In this document: piece by piece, positions 1-10,846 of the stretch | Position numbering within the stretch: the first letter of the stretch is position 1 | How the letters are laid out: every line of letters begins with the position of its first letter | Assembly (NCBI RefSeq): GCF_000203815.1 | Contig: NW_004457736.1 | Location: forward strand, 682,001-746,000 | Source of the DNA: Cavenderia fasciculata | Taxonomy: Eukaryota; Evosea; Eumycetozoa; Acytosteliales; Cavenderiaceae | Length of the DNA stretch: 64,000 nucleotides | Direction: 5' to 3' | Position numbers and translations under genes: made by a program | Notes under the pieces: model-generated | Told to the model about the DNA's origin: nothing | The model's database searches: none | What the model saw: only the letters and a program-made list of their open reading frames with translations

Positions 1-59
1 ATATAAAAGAGTAAGTAAGAGAGAATGAATGACACGTGATTGATAATGTGTTTACATAC

Positions 60-215
60 CAAATCAACATCAGCAGCATCACCTTCAGAGATTTCACAAA
101 TGACAGATTCATCAGTTGGATTGATAGTCTTGAAAGTCTTTGGGACTACTGGGTCTACCCATTGACCGTTGATGAATAACTTTGTATGAGGTAAAATTGA
201 TTTGATTGCTTCCAT
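60..215 (-). CDS. Aldehyde dehydrogenase, first exon (partial)
   Basis: An exon of 52 codons starts at ATG 215 and ends at a GTATGT donor at 59; the rest of the gene lies left of the window. The peptide contains KLFINGQWVD followed by KTFKTINPTDESVICEI, the characteristic N-terminal strand of the NAD(P)-dependent aldehyde dehydrogenase superfamily, which oxidises aldehydes to acids. There is no obvious targeting sequence before this strand, so a cytosolic class 1/2-like enzyme is the likeliest reading. Catalytic Cys and Glu lie outside the window and cannot be checked. Confidence 0.85.
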
Positions 216-736
216 TTCTGTGTGTGTATGTATATATATAATTAATTATCTCTTTATAAATTGCTATAATTAAAAGGGATGTGATTGATGATACAATTAA
301 AGTGAATGATATAAAAGTATGTTATAATTAATCAGCAAAAAAGAATAATGAATGAACCGTGAGAGGGTCCCTTTATTAAAAAAAAAAATCGAACATCCAA
401 TTAAGATATTTTCAAGTTTTTTATGTTTTTGTTGTCCCAAACAACAACAGTTTCCTTTTTCGGAATTTTACCTTTCTAAATTTCAATTTATTTTTCTCGA
501 ACGAGGCCAACAAAAACAGAAAACTATTGTTAAAAATTAATTTGTTATGAAAAGAAGAAGTTTTTTATTTTAAACATTGATATCAAAAAAAAAAAAAAAA
601 AAATAGACAAGAGACGAATCAACACCATGAGCTTTTCGTTTTAGATGAGATTAAAATTAATAATATTATACTAATGCTTTGTAATATTATTATATTACAT
701 TAATTCATTTTAATTACAAATTCCAAATGATGATTA
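216..736. other. Intergenic, no gene seen
   Basis: AT-rich spacer between the aldehyde dehydrogenase start and the 3' end of the decayed gene. It contains homopolymer A runs. An open frame at 352-540 has a start close to its end of the spacer but its composition is low-complexity and I do not support it as coding. Confidence 0.5.
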
Positions 737-1425
737 TTAATATACCCAGCGATTTGTACGAAATATTTCCTGGATGGTATCGATTTGTTGTTTGAATAGT
801 TTGTCAGTTATGATTTTTTCTTGGTTGGTAATCGATATGTAGTTTTCAACAAATTCCTGGGAATGTTCTTGTTCATCTTTTTGAATATATCATAATCATC
901 AAAATTTTTTCTGATTTTCTCTAGAGTTAATATATAATTTCTCAGCAAAGATGTGATCTTTGGTAATTCGTCCAACGTTGATAGGGTCTTGAACATTGAC
1001 ATAATTTTTTAAAGCATATAGAATTGATCCACCAAATATTGGTAAATAACTATAAACATAATTTCCATCTGTACCATTTGCATTGTTCAAATTCTTTTGT
1101 TGTTCTCTTCCCTTGATAATGTCCATTGAACTTTCATAAAGCATTCTCGAGGTGTATGGATCTGATTCAATATCTTTTCCATTCACCTCTAATAGAGTCA
1201 TCAAGAGATAGGAAATACAACTCATAGAAAATAGGTATTCTATTGTTTTGTAAGGGTCTGAACCGTGCACAGATCTTTGATTAGATTCGAACATCCATAA
1301 CGATAGGTTCCCAAGATAACATTTACAAATTCATTAGGTACTACAACATCTTTATCCTCATCATCTTCATATTCATCCCAAAACACATCTTTATCATCAT
1401 CATAGTTGTTGTTGTTGTCTTGCAT
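737..1425 (-). pseudogene. 3' piece of a decayed paralogue of the 25.8-23.3 kb gene
   Basis: Read in three frames, this stretch matches the C-terminal third of the intact gene at 23330-25777. SCISYLLMTLLEVNG matches SCVSNLLMTLLELNG, LPIFGGSILYALKNYVNV matches LSIFGATILFFVNNYANV, and STLDELPKITSLL matches PTLIEASLPKIGYI. The last codons, ending in a stop at 737-739, match the last codons of the parent. The frame changes near 1290 and near 980 and again before the end. The left part (1425-1330) codes an acidic Asp/Glu run of uncertain homology. This is host-gene decay: single-base indels while the DNA still aligns with the parent. The 5' piece of the same copy lies at 3815-5117, beyond the phospholipase-like gene. 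Confidence 0.75.
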
Positions 1426-1645
1426 ACTTTTATAAATACATTCAATATTACAAATAAATAAATATACATAAATAAAATAATGAAATGAATATTTATTTTC
1501 CGAAAGTTTAGGGGTTTTGAATTATTGGTTGGGTGTGCCGCCTCAGAATCAATTAATAAAGCTGGAGACCGAAATAAAATCTAACTATCTACAACACCCA
1601 ATGGATACATCTTTTTACATAAATAATTTTGTTTGTTTTAATTAT

Positions 1646-3461
1646 TTATAATTTAATTGGAACCCAAGGGAAATCAAAAGTATTGGGAAGACCATCGTGA
1701 GGGATGTTCTCCCATCCGTTTGACCAAGAGAATGGAGGACAGTCTCCAGTGACTGGTGGACCGCTGATTGCAACACACTCGAGATTTGGAACAAGCGAGC
1801 TGGATGTGATCTTGCTGTCGATGGCGCCGTGGGCACCCTTGTAATACCAGTCCAGGATGGGTGGGCCGCCACCGAGGTCATACCGGGAGGCTATGGCATT
1901 ACCTGGATACCCGTCAGAGAAGGGATCGACACGATACATGTTGGAGGTCATGATGGCCTGCATGTCGGTGAGCGAGTAGACAGAGCTCTGGTCACGACGG
2001 AATATATTGGAACGTGGGTTGAGTTGGTAGGAAAAGATGTCGCCGTACTTGTTGAGGTACCATGGGTATCCCATAGCTTCAAATACCTCGGGGAAGAATG
2101 GACGGTTGTAAGAGGGCCAGTATCCAAGTGCAAGGTAGTTGGTCACATCAGCCGACACGCAAGCACCGGGCATTTGCTCGATAATCCACAGTGTATTGGG
2201 TTGTAGGTCTTGGAAGGGGGTAAAGAGCTTGTAGTCGACAATCATAAACTGGTTGTTGTAGGTGCCCGAGTTGTACTGCTCAAATAGCTGTGTCCACTCT
2301 TGACCGCTGTTGGCGAGTCTGTTGGCAACAAGGTTGCGCAGCCAGTACATCAAACACTGGGTGTTGACCTGGTTGTAGATGGTCATGTTCAAGATCGAGT
2401 TGGTCGTCTCGGTGACAACCAATCGAGACGGCTTTAAAATGTAAAAGTCATCGTCTGACACGAGCACACCTGGGTAGCTGCTAAAGAGCGACTCGTATCC
2501 ATTGGGTGTTGTGGACGACACAATCTTGATACGCTTAAAGATACGCAGCATGTTGTAATAGCTACCCCATGTAGTGTGTGCCACAAACAGATCGGAAAAG
2601 TCGGGTGTCACCTTGACCAACGCAGAGCATCTGCCGGTTGTTGCCATATACTTTTCAACGTCTGTACGTGACATGGGTGCAAACTCAGTGTTGGTGCCGT
2701 TGACAGCGGCCACAATGTCGCCAATATCCCCAATCAGGTTGACCATGACAAAGTCCATAAACGTGAACTGCTTGTCATCGTCGGCAGCCGAGTTGTATCC
2801 AGCGACCAGACCATTAAGCTGCAGCAGCGAGTTGTTGACCTGTTGCCAGTACGTGTCCGATGGGTTGGCCTTGACCTGAGCAACGGTCCATTCATAGTTT
2901 GCAATCACATAGTTCCACACCGAAGCAGGGAACTCTTTGGGATTGGTCGTGTTGAATTGACCTGCATAATAGTTGTTGGTAAAGTTGTAAATGTGTTGCC
3001 ATGTCAAGTAACCTTCGAGATAACCTGCTGCCTCAAAGATGACAGAGTCGTCTCCACTGACCGTTTCAATCGACAATTTTCCCCATCCATCTTTCATTAC
3101 ATCATCTTTATAGTATCCCTAAGAAACATATAAATAAAATAAAATAAAATAGAGATAGACATGATTGTTAACAATACTACAATTCTATCTCAAAACATGT
3201 CTTCTTTGTTTTCAAATTTGAATTACCTACCGATGCAGATGAACCCTTTACAAATTTACCAGATACTATTTTGTTTGATGATTCGAGTATCGAGAACCAT
3301 TGACTAGTGCTATCATCCTCTTCAGTAAACTCTTGTTGTTGATCATCTACTCTGATTCTTGTGTTGTGCGATGATGACGGTGATGATGCAACAACACCAC
3401 ATGATACAATCACTCCGATGAGCAACAATAACGATACTATTAATCTAAATGATAATAACAT
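1646..3461 (-). CDS. Phospholipase B-like protein
   Basis: Two exons (3461-3231 and 3118-1646) join in frame across a GTAGGT...TTAG intron to give 567 residues, the usual length of the family. Residues 1-25 form a signal peptide (hydrophobic LIVSLLLLIGVIVSCG). The family are N-terminal-nucleophile amidohydrolases of lysosomes or secretions that cleave themselves to expose a Cys; the candidate is Cys241 in TGRCSALVK, followed by the expected HTTW block. Several Asn-X-Ser/Thr sites fit a secreted or lysosomal glycoprotein. Base composition is clearly richer in G/C than the flanks. The gene sits between two halves of a decayed gene, so it arrived or survived there during a rearrangement. All key residues visible are intact. 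Confidence 0.93.
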
Positions 3462-3814
3462 CTCTATCTCTCTCTTTCTCTTATCTCTCTATTTAATAAT
3501 GATAATCCGATCATCCCTTCATTCGTAAACCTCACAAAGTCGGTGGTATCTTCTTCAACCTGGGAGTGGTGGTTCTTGAAAAAAAAACAAACATAAAAAA
3601 ACAATTATAATTTCCCAATGACGCAAAGATCATGATGATATGACTAGATATTATTCTCTTTTCGTATTCATTGCAAACTTCATTTTTTAAATTTGAAGAT
3701 AGATCTATCTTCAATCCTTCCAACACCTCTTCATTATTCAATGCATTGTTTATGAAATAAGTCCCCATCCAATAAGAAGAAGAATATTATCATTATTATT
3801 ATTCGGGAACATAC

Positions 3815-5117
3815 CATCATTCTGAGAATAAATATGTTTCATCAAGAGTGGGAGGTATAGCGGATATCCTTTGAAAATGAAATGATCCGGGTAAGGTCGT
3901 AAGGGTTGGCATTTGATTCAACCAATGTGTAATCGAATAGTAGCTGAATGGATTGTGATACGAGTTTCTTATCAGATATCTTTGAGTAAATGGAATGTAA
4001 AGTATCACACACTGCTTGATGATCTTCTGGATAAGTTGTTTCACCAAGAGGTTCTAATAATTGTACAATAGGCATGACCAATATTTTACATAAATCTGGA
4101 TCCTACATTTATTAATTTAAAAAAGTTAATATTTATAAATTATTCATGATGTTTGTTTGGTACATACAATGTGGACGAATAATTTCATCTATTGGTTCTA
4201 ACATATCGGAAAAGTCTCTAACTCTATCTCGATAATATCCCATTGGTCGTTGTACTGCAGTTAAAAGAATATCCAATAGCTTTTCTTCATAAAACATTTG
4301 TTTAATTTTGTTGCTATCCAATTTCGACGAGACTAATGAAATAAATTCAACTGAAGCTTCTACCTTTGCCTCTCCTTGTAAAGAATAAAGTATTGGAAGT
4401 AAAAATTTAAAATATGAATCGTTAGACAAGGTCTCTACAATTGGATCATAATCCCAAGTGGAACCATTCATCACCTCCAAGCTATTACATATTACACTGT
4501 TGATATTGATCTTTTTCATTTCAAACTTGAATTTATCGGCTAGAATCAATAGCATGAATGCAATGTCTGAACTACGACTACAAATTTCGTGATCGGTATT
4601 ATAGAGTATAAATTCGATCAATTCAGTCCATTCACCTGTATTAAAAAGTAATGATAAATCTTTTTTAATTAATTATCCATAACCATGTGTGTTTGTTTAC
4701 AACGACATACCATCACCATCTTTTTTCATAATATGTGCGATCATAAGAATGTTTTCACAGAGATCGATGATTGATACCTTGCATTGATAACAAACATGTG
4801 AATATCGGTTCAAATGTTCTGGTATCTCTTTTTTTACTCTTTTTAAGAGTTGTGGTGATATCTTGATTCTCGTATCTCTATCTTGAAATGCCATTAGTAA
4901 GATTTCAATGACATGAGGACGAGCTTTTCTATTATATTCTTTGTGCCAACTCTATTAATTGGTTGATTAGATTTAGATTAATATATTTTGTTGTCTCCTC
5001 TCAAAAGTAGTTTATTCTAAGTATCTTTATCAAACTTTGCTTTGATATTTAAACAATAACTCTCTCTTTTAATGTTGCTCAAAAGTATATCGAGTAGCCA
5101 TCCCACTGATTGTTCAG
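3815..5117 (-). pseudogene. 5' piece of a decayed paralogue of the 25.8-23.3 kb gene
   Basis: Four exon-like segments match exons 1 to 4 of the intact gene in the same order. YLKDNTEQSVGWL matches YLLNNTDQSIKWL near 5115-5060; the MAFQDRDTRIKI segment at 4894-4720 matches LAFQDTNIRKNI; the segment at 4621-4150 matches exon 3; MPIVQLLEPLGETT at 4075 matches IPIVKLFDTLSVPT. The intron donors GTATGT are partly kept. The start codon and first exon are cut at a 48-bp palindrome, a 4-base loss breaks the frame near 3862, and homology stops near 3815 just after LPLLMKHIYS. The middle of the parent, about 430 bases, is missing between here and the 737-1425 piece. Confidence 0.75.
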
Positions 5118-5164
5118 TATTATCTTTTAGATATGATGATATCATCATATCTAAAAGATAATAC
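5117..5164. repeat. 48-bp perfect palindrome
   Basis: Bases 5117-5140 are the exact reverse complement of 5141-5164, with no spacer at the centre. One arm is coding sequence of exon 1 of the decayed gene (codons for YLKDNT). The other arm is its mirror copy, so the palindrome marks the point where the relic lost its 5' end. It would form a long hairpin when single-stranded. Confidence 0.95.
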
Positions 5165-5266
5165 ATATCCTTTTTTTTTTTTTTGCTAAATTATAAATAT
5201 ATATTTTATTTTTTAAATACAATATGGTAGAGAGAGAGAGAGAGAGAATAGAAGAATTATTTCTTT

Positions 5267-5303
5267 CTAAAACCCAGAATTATTATTATTATTTTTTACA
5301 TCA

Positions 5304-5334
<31 letters not shown>

Positions 5335-8202
5335 TATTACTATTATTATTTACACCTACTCGACCACCGACCTTTTGTTTGTTTGAAGATTGTTTAAGAA
5401 ATTCCAAAATTGTATTTGCTTCAGATTGAGAAAGACCATTAAATTTAGCGAGATCTGTAAGGAATGTTTGAATGGTGGCAAGTGGGACTTGGAAATGAAC
5501 CATATTGACGGCAAAGTAACTGAGTAGATTGGAAACAATTTCATTGTCTACCTTGTCAACTGCATTGTCATAACGTTTACGATGACGTTTGGCCAACAGT
5601 TCGTAAAAGTAGTCCTCCCACAATCGAATGTTTTGCCATACCTGTGCACTACGGATATAGTCTTTGATGTATTCTTGCTCGCCATTACCACAAATTCGAT
5701 ACAAACTATTGGATGCATGCAACATAATCTTGGCTGTAATATTGTCAGTATCCTTGCTAATATCCATCTGTTGAAGTGTGGTATTGACTAGGTAGAGTAG
5801 GAATTCAAATGAACTCTCTGACAAGACAATATTTTGTACTTGTTTCAAAGTGACATGTAGGATCTGTGAGAAACGACGTCTACCCTGTTCAGTCTTGAAC
5901 AAATCATTCAATGATGAAACCTCGTAAAATTCAACGGGACGTGAAAATAGGATATTGTTGACACATTTGAACGTATCCTCTACCAAACGATTATCCAATG
6001 TATCGGCTGTTAATGTATTAAATCTCTTTCTACCAACCATAATATGATGTTGTTGTGGTTGTTGTGGCTGTTCATTAGGATATAGTGGCCTACGTGGTCT
6101 TGGACGTGACTGAATAGTTTGTAGTTTTTGTTCCAATGTTTGTATAGTTGCATCCTTTAATTTACTCTTATTCTTTTCTTCTTGTAAATTACTCTCCATT
6201 TGTTTTAATAATAATTTTAATTTTTCAATCTCCCCTGTAGAAGTAGATGAAGAAGGAGAGGATAATAAAGTAGGTGAAGTTGGTCTAACTAGATTATTGT
6301 TGTTGTTATTATTGTTATTGGTTGAATATAGTGGTGGAGAAGTTTCAGATCTATCTCTATTATTGTATGTACCAGGACCTGCACCACCTCTATTTAGACC
6401 AGTATTAAGTTGAACTGTAAATCTTTTTTCACCATCTCTAATAAATGATCCTGAAACATTATTGGTTGATGGTAATGGAGGAGTAGTTGATTTGTTATTA
6501 TTAATATTATTATTATTAAATTGTTTAATTTCTCTATCCTTTGATTGCAATTGTCTTTCTTGTTGATCAATGATTTGTTTTTGTTCCAGTATTCTTTTAT
6601 CCATGGATTGTTTTTCATCGGCCAATGATCTACTCAACTTGGCAACAGTATCTTCATATTGTTTCATTGATACCAACATTGATTTTAATCTTTCACCCAA
6701 TTCATCCTTTTCCTTGTTTAACGATTTAAACCAAATTGATTCAATAATTTGTTCTTTTGTTGGTACATTATTATTATTGTTATTTGGTTGATTATTAATA
6801 TTTAGTTGATTTGGTATTGTTGTTTGAGATTTAATGGCAACCAATTCTTTACCACAAGATGTACAATATTTAGCCAATTTACTATTACTATGTTTACAAT
6901 GAATACATTCATTTGTTGTTGATACTACAACACCTCCAAATGTTGATTTGGCATTTTGTACAGGTGGTTGATTAAATTGTACTGTATTTCTTTTAAATGG
7001 ATTTGACTCTACTGTTGTTGTTGTTGTTGTTGTTGTTGGTTGTGTTGAATTTGTAGTTGGTGTTACTACTGTACTTGTACTATTTCTTTTTAAAGAATTT
7101 AAATCAATTTCCTTTTGATCCAATAATAACTTTTGTTTATCGATAACCAATTTTAATTCAACCTCTTTTAGATTAAATTGTTTCTTTTGACTTTCAATAG
7201 TATCATGTAAAGATTGAACTTTAAAAGATTGATCTTTTATCATTTGATTCAATGTATCAATCTTTGATTCCATCACTTGTTTCTCCTTGTCAGACACTCC
7301 ATTTCTACTTGACGTATCATTTAATAATCTATCAATCTTCACAACCAAATCTTCTTTTTCTTTTTCCAATACTTTAACTAAAATTAAAATATTAATTAAC
7401 ATGAAATCTATATACTATTATTATTATATTGTATTTACCTTGTTGTTTAAAAGTAATAATTTCAGTATCAACATGGTCACATTTGTTACATGATTTTTGG
7501 GTACCACACGACACACAGAAGTCCTTCATTGATGTATTGGCACTACTATTATTACTGCTACCATAACCTTCAGCTTCGAGATCAGTGATCATGATGGGTT
7601 GACCGATTTTAATTTCAGCCCATTTCTTGACGGGTGGTGCAACCGATGGTTTTAGACCAAAAGAAGGACCCTTGTAAGCAGGACAATTGTGTGAGGCTCT
7701 AGCCAACGACGCGAGATTCTGCAACACTGAATTAATATTCTTTTTCTGGTAGAGGTCCGATGTGACAAATAGGTCAGACGAGGGAACACCAATCTTCCAA
7801 CACGCCTTTAGATACATTGTCAAATTTTCGACTTGCATCAAAGGTATTGGTTTGACATTAATCTTTTTAATGGTCTCTGGCAACAATATATTGACCAGTG
7901 TACATAGGACAATACCACTTCGCAACGATTCAATCAAATCATCTTGATACTCTAATTTCATTCCAGTAGCACCTTCAATCCATTTACCCAACTCCTTTTC
8001 ATATTGTGGATCTCTCTTTGATTGTGCTTTCAACTCTAACTCTGCATCCAAACCATATACTCTAATACCATCTCCTCTAAATACTGCTTGACTGAAATGA
8101 GAAACTATTAATCAAATTGTGTATCTATTATTATATAGTATAGTTTAAACAATACTATACTACATACCCAGCAGTACTATTTGCTACTACTTTGGTTGCC
8201 AT
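5267..8202 (-). CDS. Calponin-homology, zinc-ribbon, coiled-coil protein
   Basis: Three exons (8202-8168, 8091-7439, 7377-5267) join in frame to 932 residues. Exon 1 gives MATKVVANSTAG. Residues about 25-140 are a single type 3-like CH domain (WIEGATGMKL, SGIVLCTLVN, NLTMYLKACWKIGVP), as in calponin/transgelin actin binders. Two Cys-pair motifs follow: CVSCGTQKSCNKC and, in exon 3, CIHCKHSNSKLAKYCTSCG, which look like zinc ribbons. Long heptad-rich coiled coils alternate with Asn/Thr-rich linkers. The last ~220 residues form a separate helical domain beginning near RLVEDTFKCVNNILFSRPVE, possibly of the SBF2/KIAA0513 type, but I cannot confirm that. A cytoskeletal adaptor is the reasonable inference. 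The C-terminus is an Asn-rich tail. Confidence 0.88.
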
Positions 8203-8670
8203 CAAATATATATATATATGTTATATTACTATTATTATTATTACTAGTTGTTTGTTTTAAACAATCATCACTGTTTTTTTATTATTATTGTTACTACTGT
8301 TTTACAAACAAACACTTTATTGTGTAACCTGTTATTATCTTGAATAAATAAAACTATGTTGTAACATTGCGTCGCAATCCACTTACAATAAAGAATAAAC
8401 AGGAACAGGGTGGTACCTATTCTGATCAGAGAAAAAAAACAAAGATTGAAAAAGGGCAACCCCAAAGGGGCAATTTCCGATTAAATATCTGAAAATACTA
8501 TTTGACGATTCCCGTACGGGAAATTAAATTCGGTATTTGATATATATATATAACTTTGGTTAAAATATTTTAAACTTTGGAAATGATAAGTTTATTTGAT
8601 GTTTGAAGTCAACTTGAAATAATAATAGTCAATAAATGGTTGACTTGATTGATAGATAATTATAATGTAT
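8203..8670. other. Intergenic between CH-protein start and tiny gene A end
   Basis: AT-rich spacer. The only structured item seen is a 14-bp perfect palindrome, TTCCCGTACGGGAA, at 8509-8522, whose G/C-rich centre stands out from the background. No coding stretch is supported. Confidence 0.45.
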
Positions 8671-9008
8671 TTAACACCAGTTGTAGCCATTACCAATATT
8701 AATATCAATATCAATATCGATATCAATATTATTAGAACGGTTACGACGACCACCACAACATCCTCTACGAGCAATAGTTGATTCTCCAGAGGAACTGGAA
8801 TGGTTTGATCCGTGGAGCAATGAAGAGTTTTGGATGTTTTTACCAGCACCTGGGGTAAGTTGGGAAAGATTCTCTAAAGAAAAGAAAAGATAAGATTTAA
8901 AAAAATAAATGGATTATGTTAGAATTTTATTATTAATATCAATATGATTATGATTATGATTATGATTATGATTATGATTATAATTTTAAACATCATACTG
9001 AATAACAT
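8671..9008 (-). CDS. Tiny Cys/Arg-rich Ile-Asp-repeat protein, type I, copy A
   Basis: Exon 1 is only 10 bases (9008-8999, ATG TTA TTC A) and exon 2 is 8873-8671, giving 70 residues. The product starts MLFKNLSQLTPGAGKN, passes a Ser/Asn-rich stretch, then has ARRGCCGGRRNRSNN, an Ile-Asp repeat (IDIDIDIDINI) and ends GYNWC. It has no signal peptide or membrane segment. Copies C, D and F are close relatives. It is divergent from copy B and shares the 80-bp core at 9186-9265. The layout (minute first exon, Ser-rich middle, Cys/Gly core, dipeptide repeat) recalls the D. discoideum hssA/2C/7E small-protein family, but the sequence is different. Function unknown. Confidence 0.85.
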
Positions 9009-9185
9009 TTTTGGATGTGATAGTATTAACTGTAAATAGTAAAGAAAGAGATAATTAATTAATTAATATTTAATTTAATTTGATGAATTGATTACTATTC
9101 AATACTCAATATTTATAGTTAATAAATGTAATGATTTCTTCCAAAAAAACTATTAAAAAATCCAAACATTTTAGAATATTCCTAT

Positions 9186-9265
9186 TTTAGAATTGGGGGT
9201 GCATAGTCATCATCAGAATATAGGATTTTTGATTGATTTTTACAATCTTTTTAGACAATTCTAAA
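9186..9265. promoter_or_regulatory. 80-bp divergent-promoter core, pair 1
   Basis: The element opens with TTTAGAATTG and closes with CAATTCTAAA, a 10-bp inverted repeat. It contains a G-run box, GGGGGTGCATAG, then a T-rich half. The same 80 bases, reverse-complemented and without a single difference, lie at 54481-54560; a copy with three differences lies at 49869-49948. Each copy is midway between two tiny genes. Similarity continues outside the core on the type I gene side (here about 9060-9185). The G-run resembles G-boxes bound by dictyostelid GBF in general character; that link is inference. Confidence 0.85.
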
Positions 9266-9376
9266 CTATAAATGATAAACTTGTTCATTCTATTTTAAAT
9301 CATTCAAAACAAAATACAAATACAAATATCAAACAAAATTATTATTCAAATTCTATTTACAAATCAAATCTCCAAA

Positions 9377-9714
9377 ATGATCTTTAGTAAGTATACAAAT
9401 TGAAACATTATAATATATAAATAAATATACATAATATTATAAATTTATTACTATTAATATTTCTTATTCTTTTTGTTTTTTTCTTCTATTTAGAAAACCT
9501 ATCAAAACTATCTCCAATTTCCAATCATGGAGCCAATCAAAATGTAACAGTCCAAAGTTATTCAGATGTATTAAGTGATTTTGTTAATTCCATTGCTTGT
9601 AGACGTCGTCGTGGATGTTGTGGTCGTGGTAACAACATTGATATTGATATCGATATTGATATTTGTATTGACAATGCTTTTGGTGGTCGTGGTGCTCGAA
9701 ATGGATGGTGGTAA
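9377..9714 (+). CDS. Tiny Cys/Arg-rich Ile-Asp-repeat protein, type II, copy B
   Basis: Exon 1 is 10 bases (9377-9386, ATG ATC TTT A, donor GTAAGT); exon 2 is 9494-9714. The 76-residue product begins MIFKNLSKLSPISNHGANQN, then SIACRRRRGCCGRGNN, an Ile-Asp repeat interrupted by a Cys (IDIDICIDNAF) and a Gly/Arg tail ending NGWW. It is the partner of copy A across the shared promoter. Copy E is almost the same protein but lacks a recognisable first exon. Type II differs from type I by a four-Arg run before Gly-Cys-Cys and by the longer tail. Function unknown. Confidence 0.85.
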
Positions 9715-9876
9715 TATTCATTATTTACCTATGGGAAGCAGAATAAAAGATATAGATAATAAACTATCTAGGGTTATTCTCCTACTTCCCTTTTATAAAT
9801 ATACATGTATTTTATTTTTTTCCATGATGTATAATGTGCTTATGGTGCCAGAAATTACATAAATTAAAATATTTAA

Positions 9877-10434
9877 TTATTTATTTAATTGTAATTTCAT
9901 TAAAATATCTGTTTGATCGTCACTACCCAATGTAAAGATATGTTTATCGAATGCAACGAAACCATTTTTAGTGTAGAAACTGATGGCACGAGGATTGCGT
10001 TCCCACACACCCAGCCATATGTAATCTGATGCCCTCTCTTTGGCCACTTGCAATGCCTTGTTGCATAGGACCTGTCCTACACTTTTGCCGTGATATTCTT
10101 TGAGTACATAGATACGTTCAATTTCGAGTGCACCATTATCCTTTATCTCTGTCTGTGATTGTCCATAGTTGAGTTTAAGGTACCCAACCACCACCGCATA
10201 GTCAACCACTGCAAAGTAAAATTCAGAGTTGGTGTCATTCACCTCGGCCGTCAATTTATCAATTGTAAATGCAGTCTCCAAGTATTGTTTCATATCATCT
10301 TCAGTATTGACTGCTGAAAATGATTCAAAGAATGTACGCCTACCAATACTTAATAATTGTTCTACATCATTTATTGTTACTCTTTTAAGTTCTAATTTAA
10401 AATCATTATGATTATTACTATTAATACAATCCAT
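9877..10434 (-). CDS. GNAT acetyltransferase, PaiA-like
   Basis: A single 185-residue exon with the GNAT fold: motif A strand LEIERIYVLKEYHGKSVGQV, then YIWLGVWERNPRAISFY and NGFVAFDKHIFTLGSDDQTD near the end. The WLGVWE/AISFY and QTD signatures match the PaiA-type polyamine N-acetyltransferases, which use acetyl-CoA. The acetyl-CoA loop reads Y-H-G-K-S-V-G where Q/R-x-x-G-x-G/A is usual, so a Ser stands in a Gly position. Cytosolic, no targeting sequence. It shares a 412-bp divergent upstream region with the next gene. The substrate is inferred from family only. Confidence 0.88.
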   Translation of the reverse strand: MDCINSNNHNDFKLELKRVTINDVEQLLSIGRRTFFESFSAVNTEDDMKQYLETAFTIDKLTAEVNDTNSEFYFAVVDYAVVVGYLKLNYGQSQTEIKDNGALEIERIYVLKEYHGKSVGQVLCNKALQVAKERASDYIWLGVWERNPRAISFYTKNGFVAFDKHIFTLGSDDQTDILMKLQLNK

Positions 10435-10846
10435 TCTTATTACAAGTTTTTAAACTATAAATATATATATATATATATTTATGTGATATGATGATGATGT
10501 ACTATAGTACTCCTGTTGATGATGATTGAAAAAGTATACAATGAATGATCAAGTCTCGTTCGTTTTAAATTAATGATCATTTGTTTTTAATTATTTAATT
10601 TTACACTTTTGAATAAAAACAAGGTGAACCTATTGATTATAATCAGTATTATGAGTCATCATCATCATAGTTGACTTTAGTTTACCATGATCATAGTTAT
10701 GATGATAGACAGATAAATATATTTATATATCTCTATTTATTTTATACTGATGTAGTTATATATAGTAATAGATAAGAGTAATAATAATATAAGAGTAATA
10801 ATAATAATAATAAATTAAATTTTGTAACATATATATTTATATTATT
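10435..10846. other. Divergent upstream region, no gene seen
   Basis: AT-rich spacer between the GNAT start (minus) and the 826-residue protein start (plus). It holds TATATA runs on both sides and several ATGATGATG-type triplet runs. No shared element with the tiny-gene promoters was seen. Confidence 0.4.

Noticed and set aside
3532-3768. 78-residue open frame on the minus strand next to the decayed gene
   Set aside because: No homology to the intact paralogue, no clear splice context linking it to either side, and the end is a hydrophobic T-rich stretch. Could be part of the rearranged junction.
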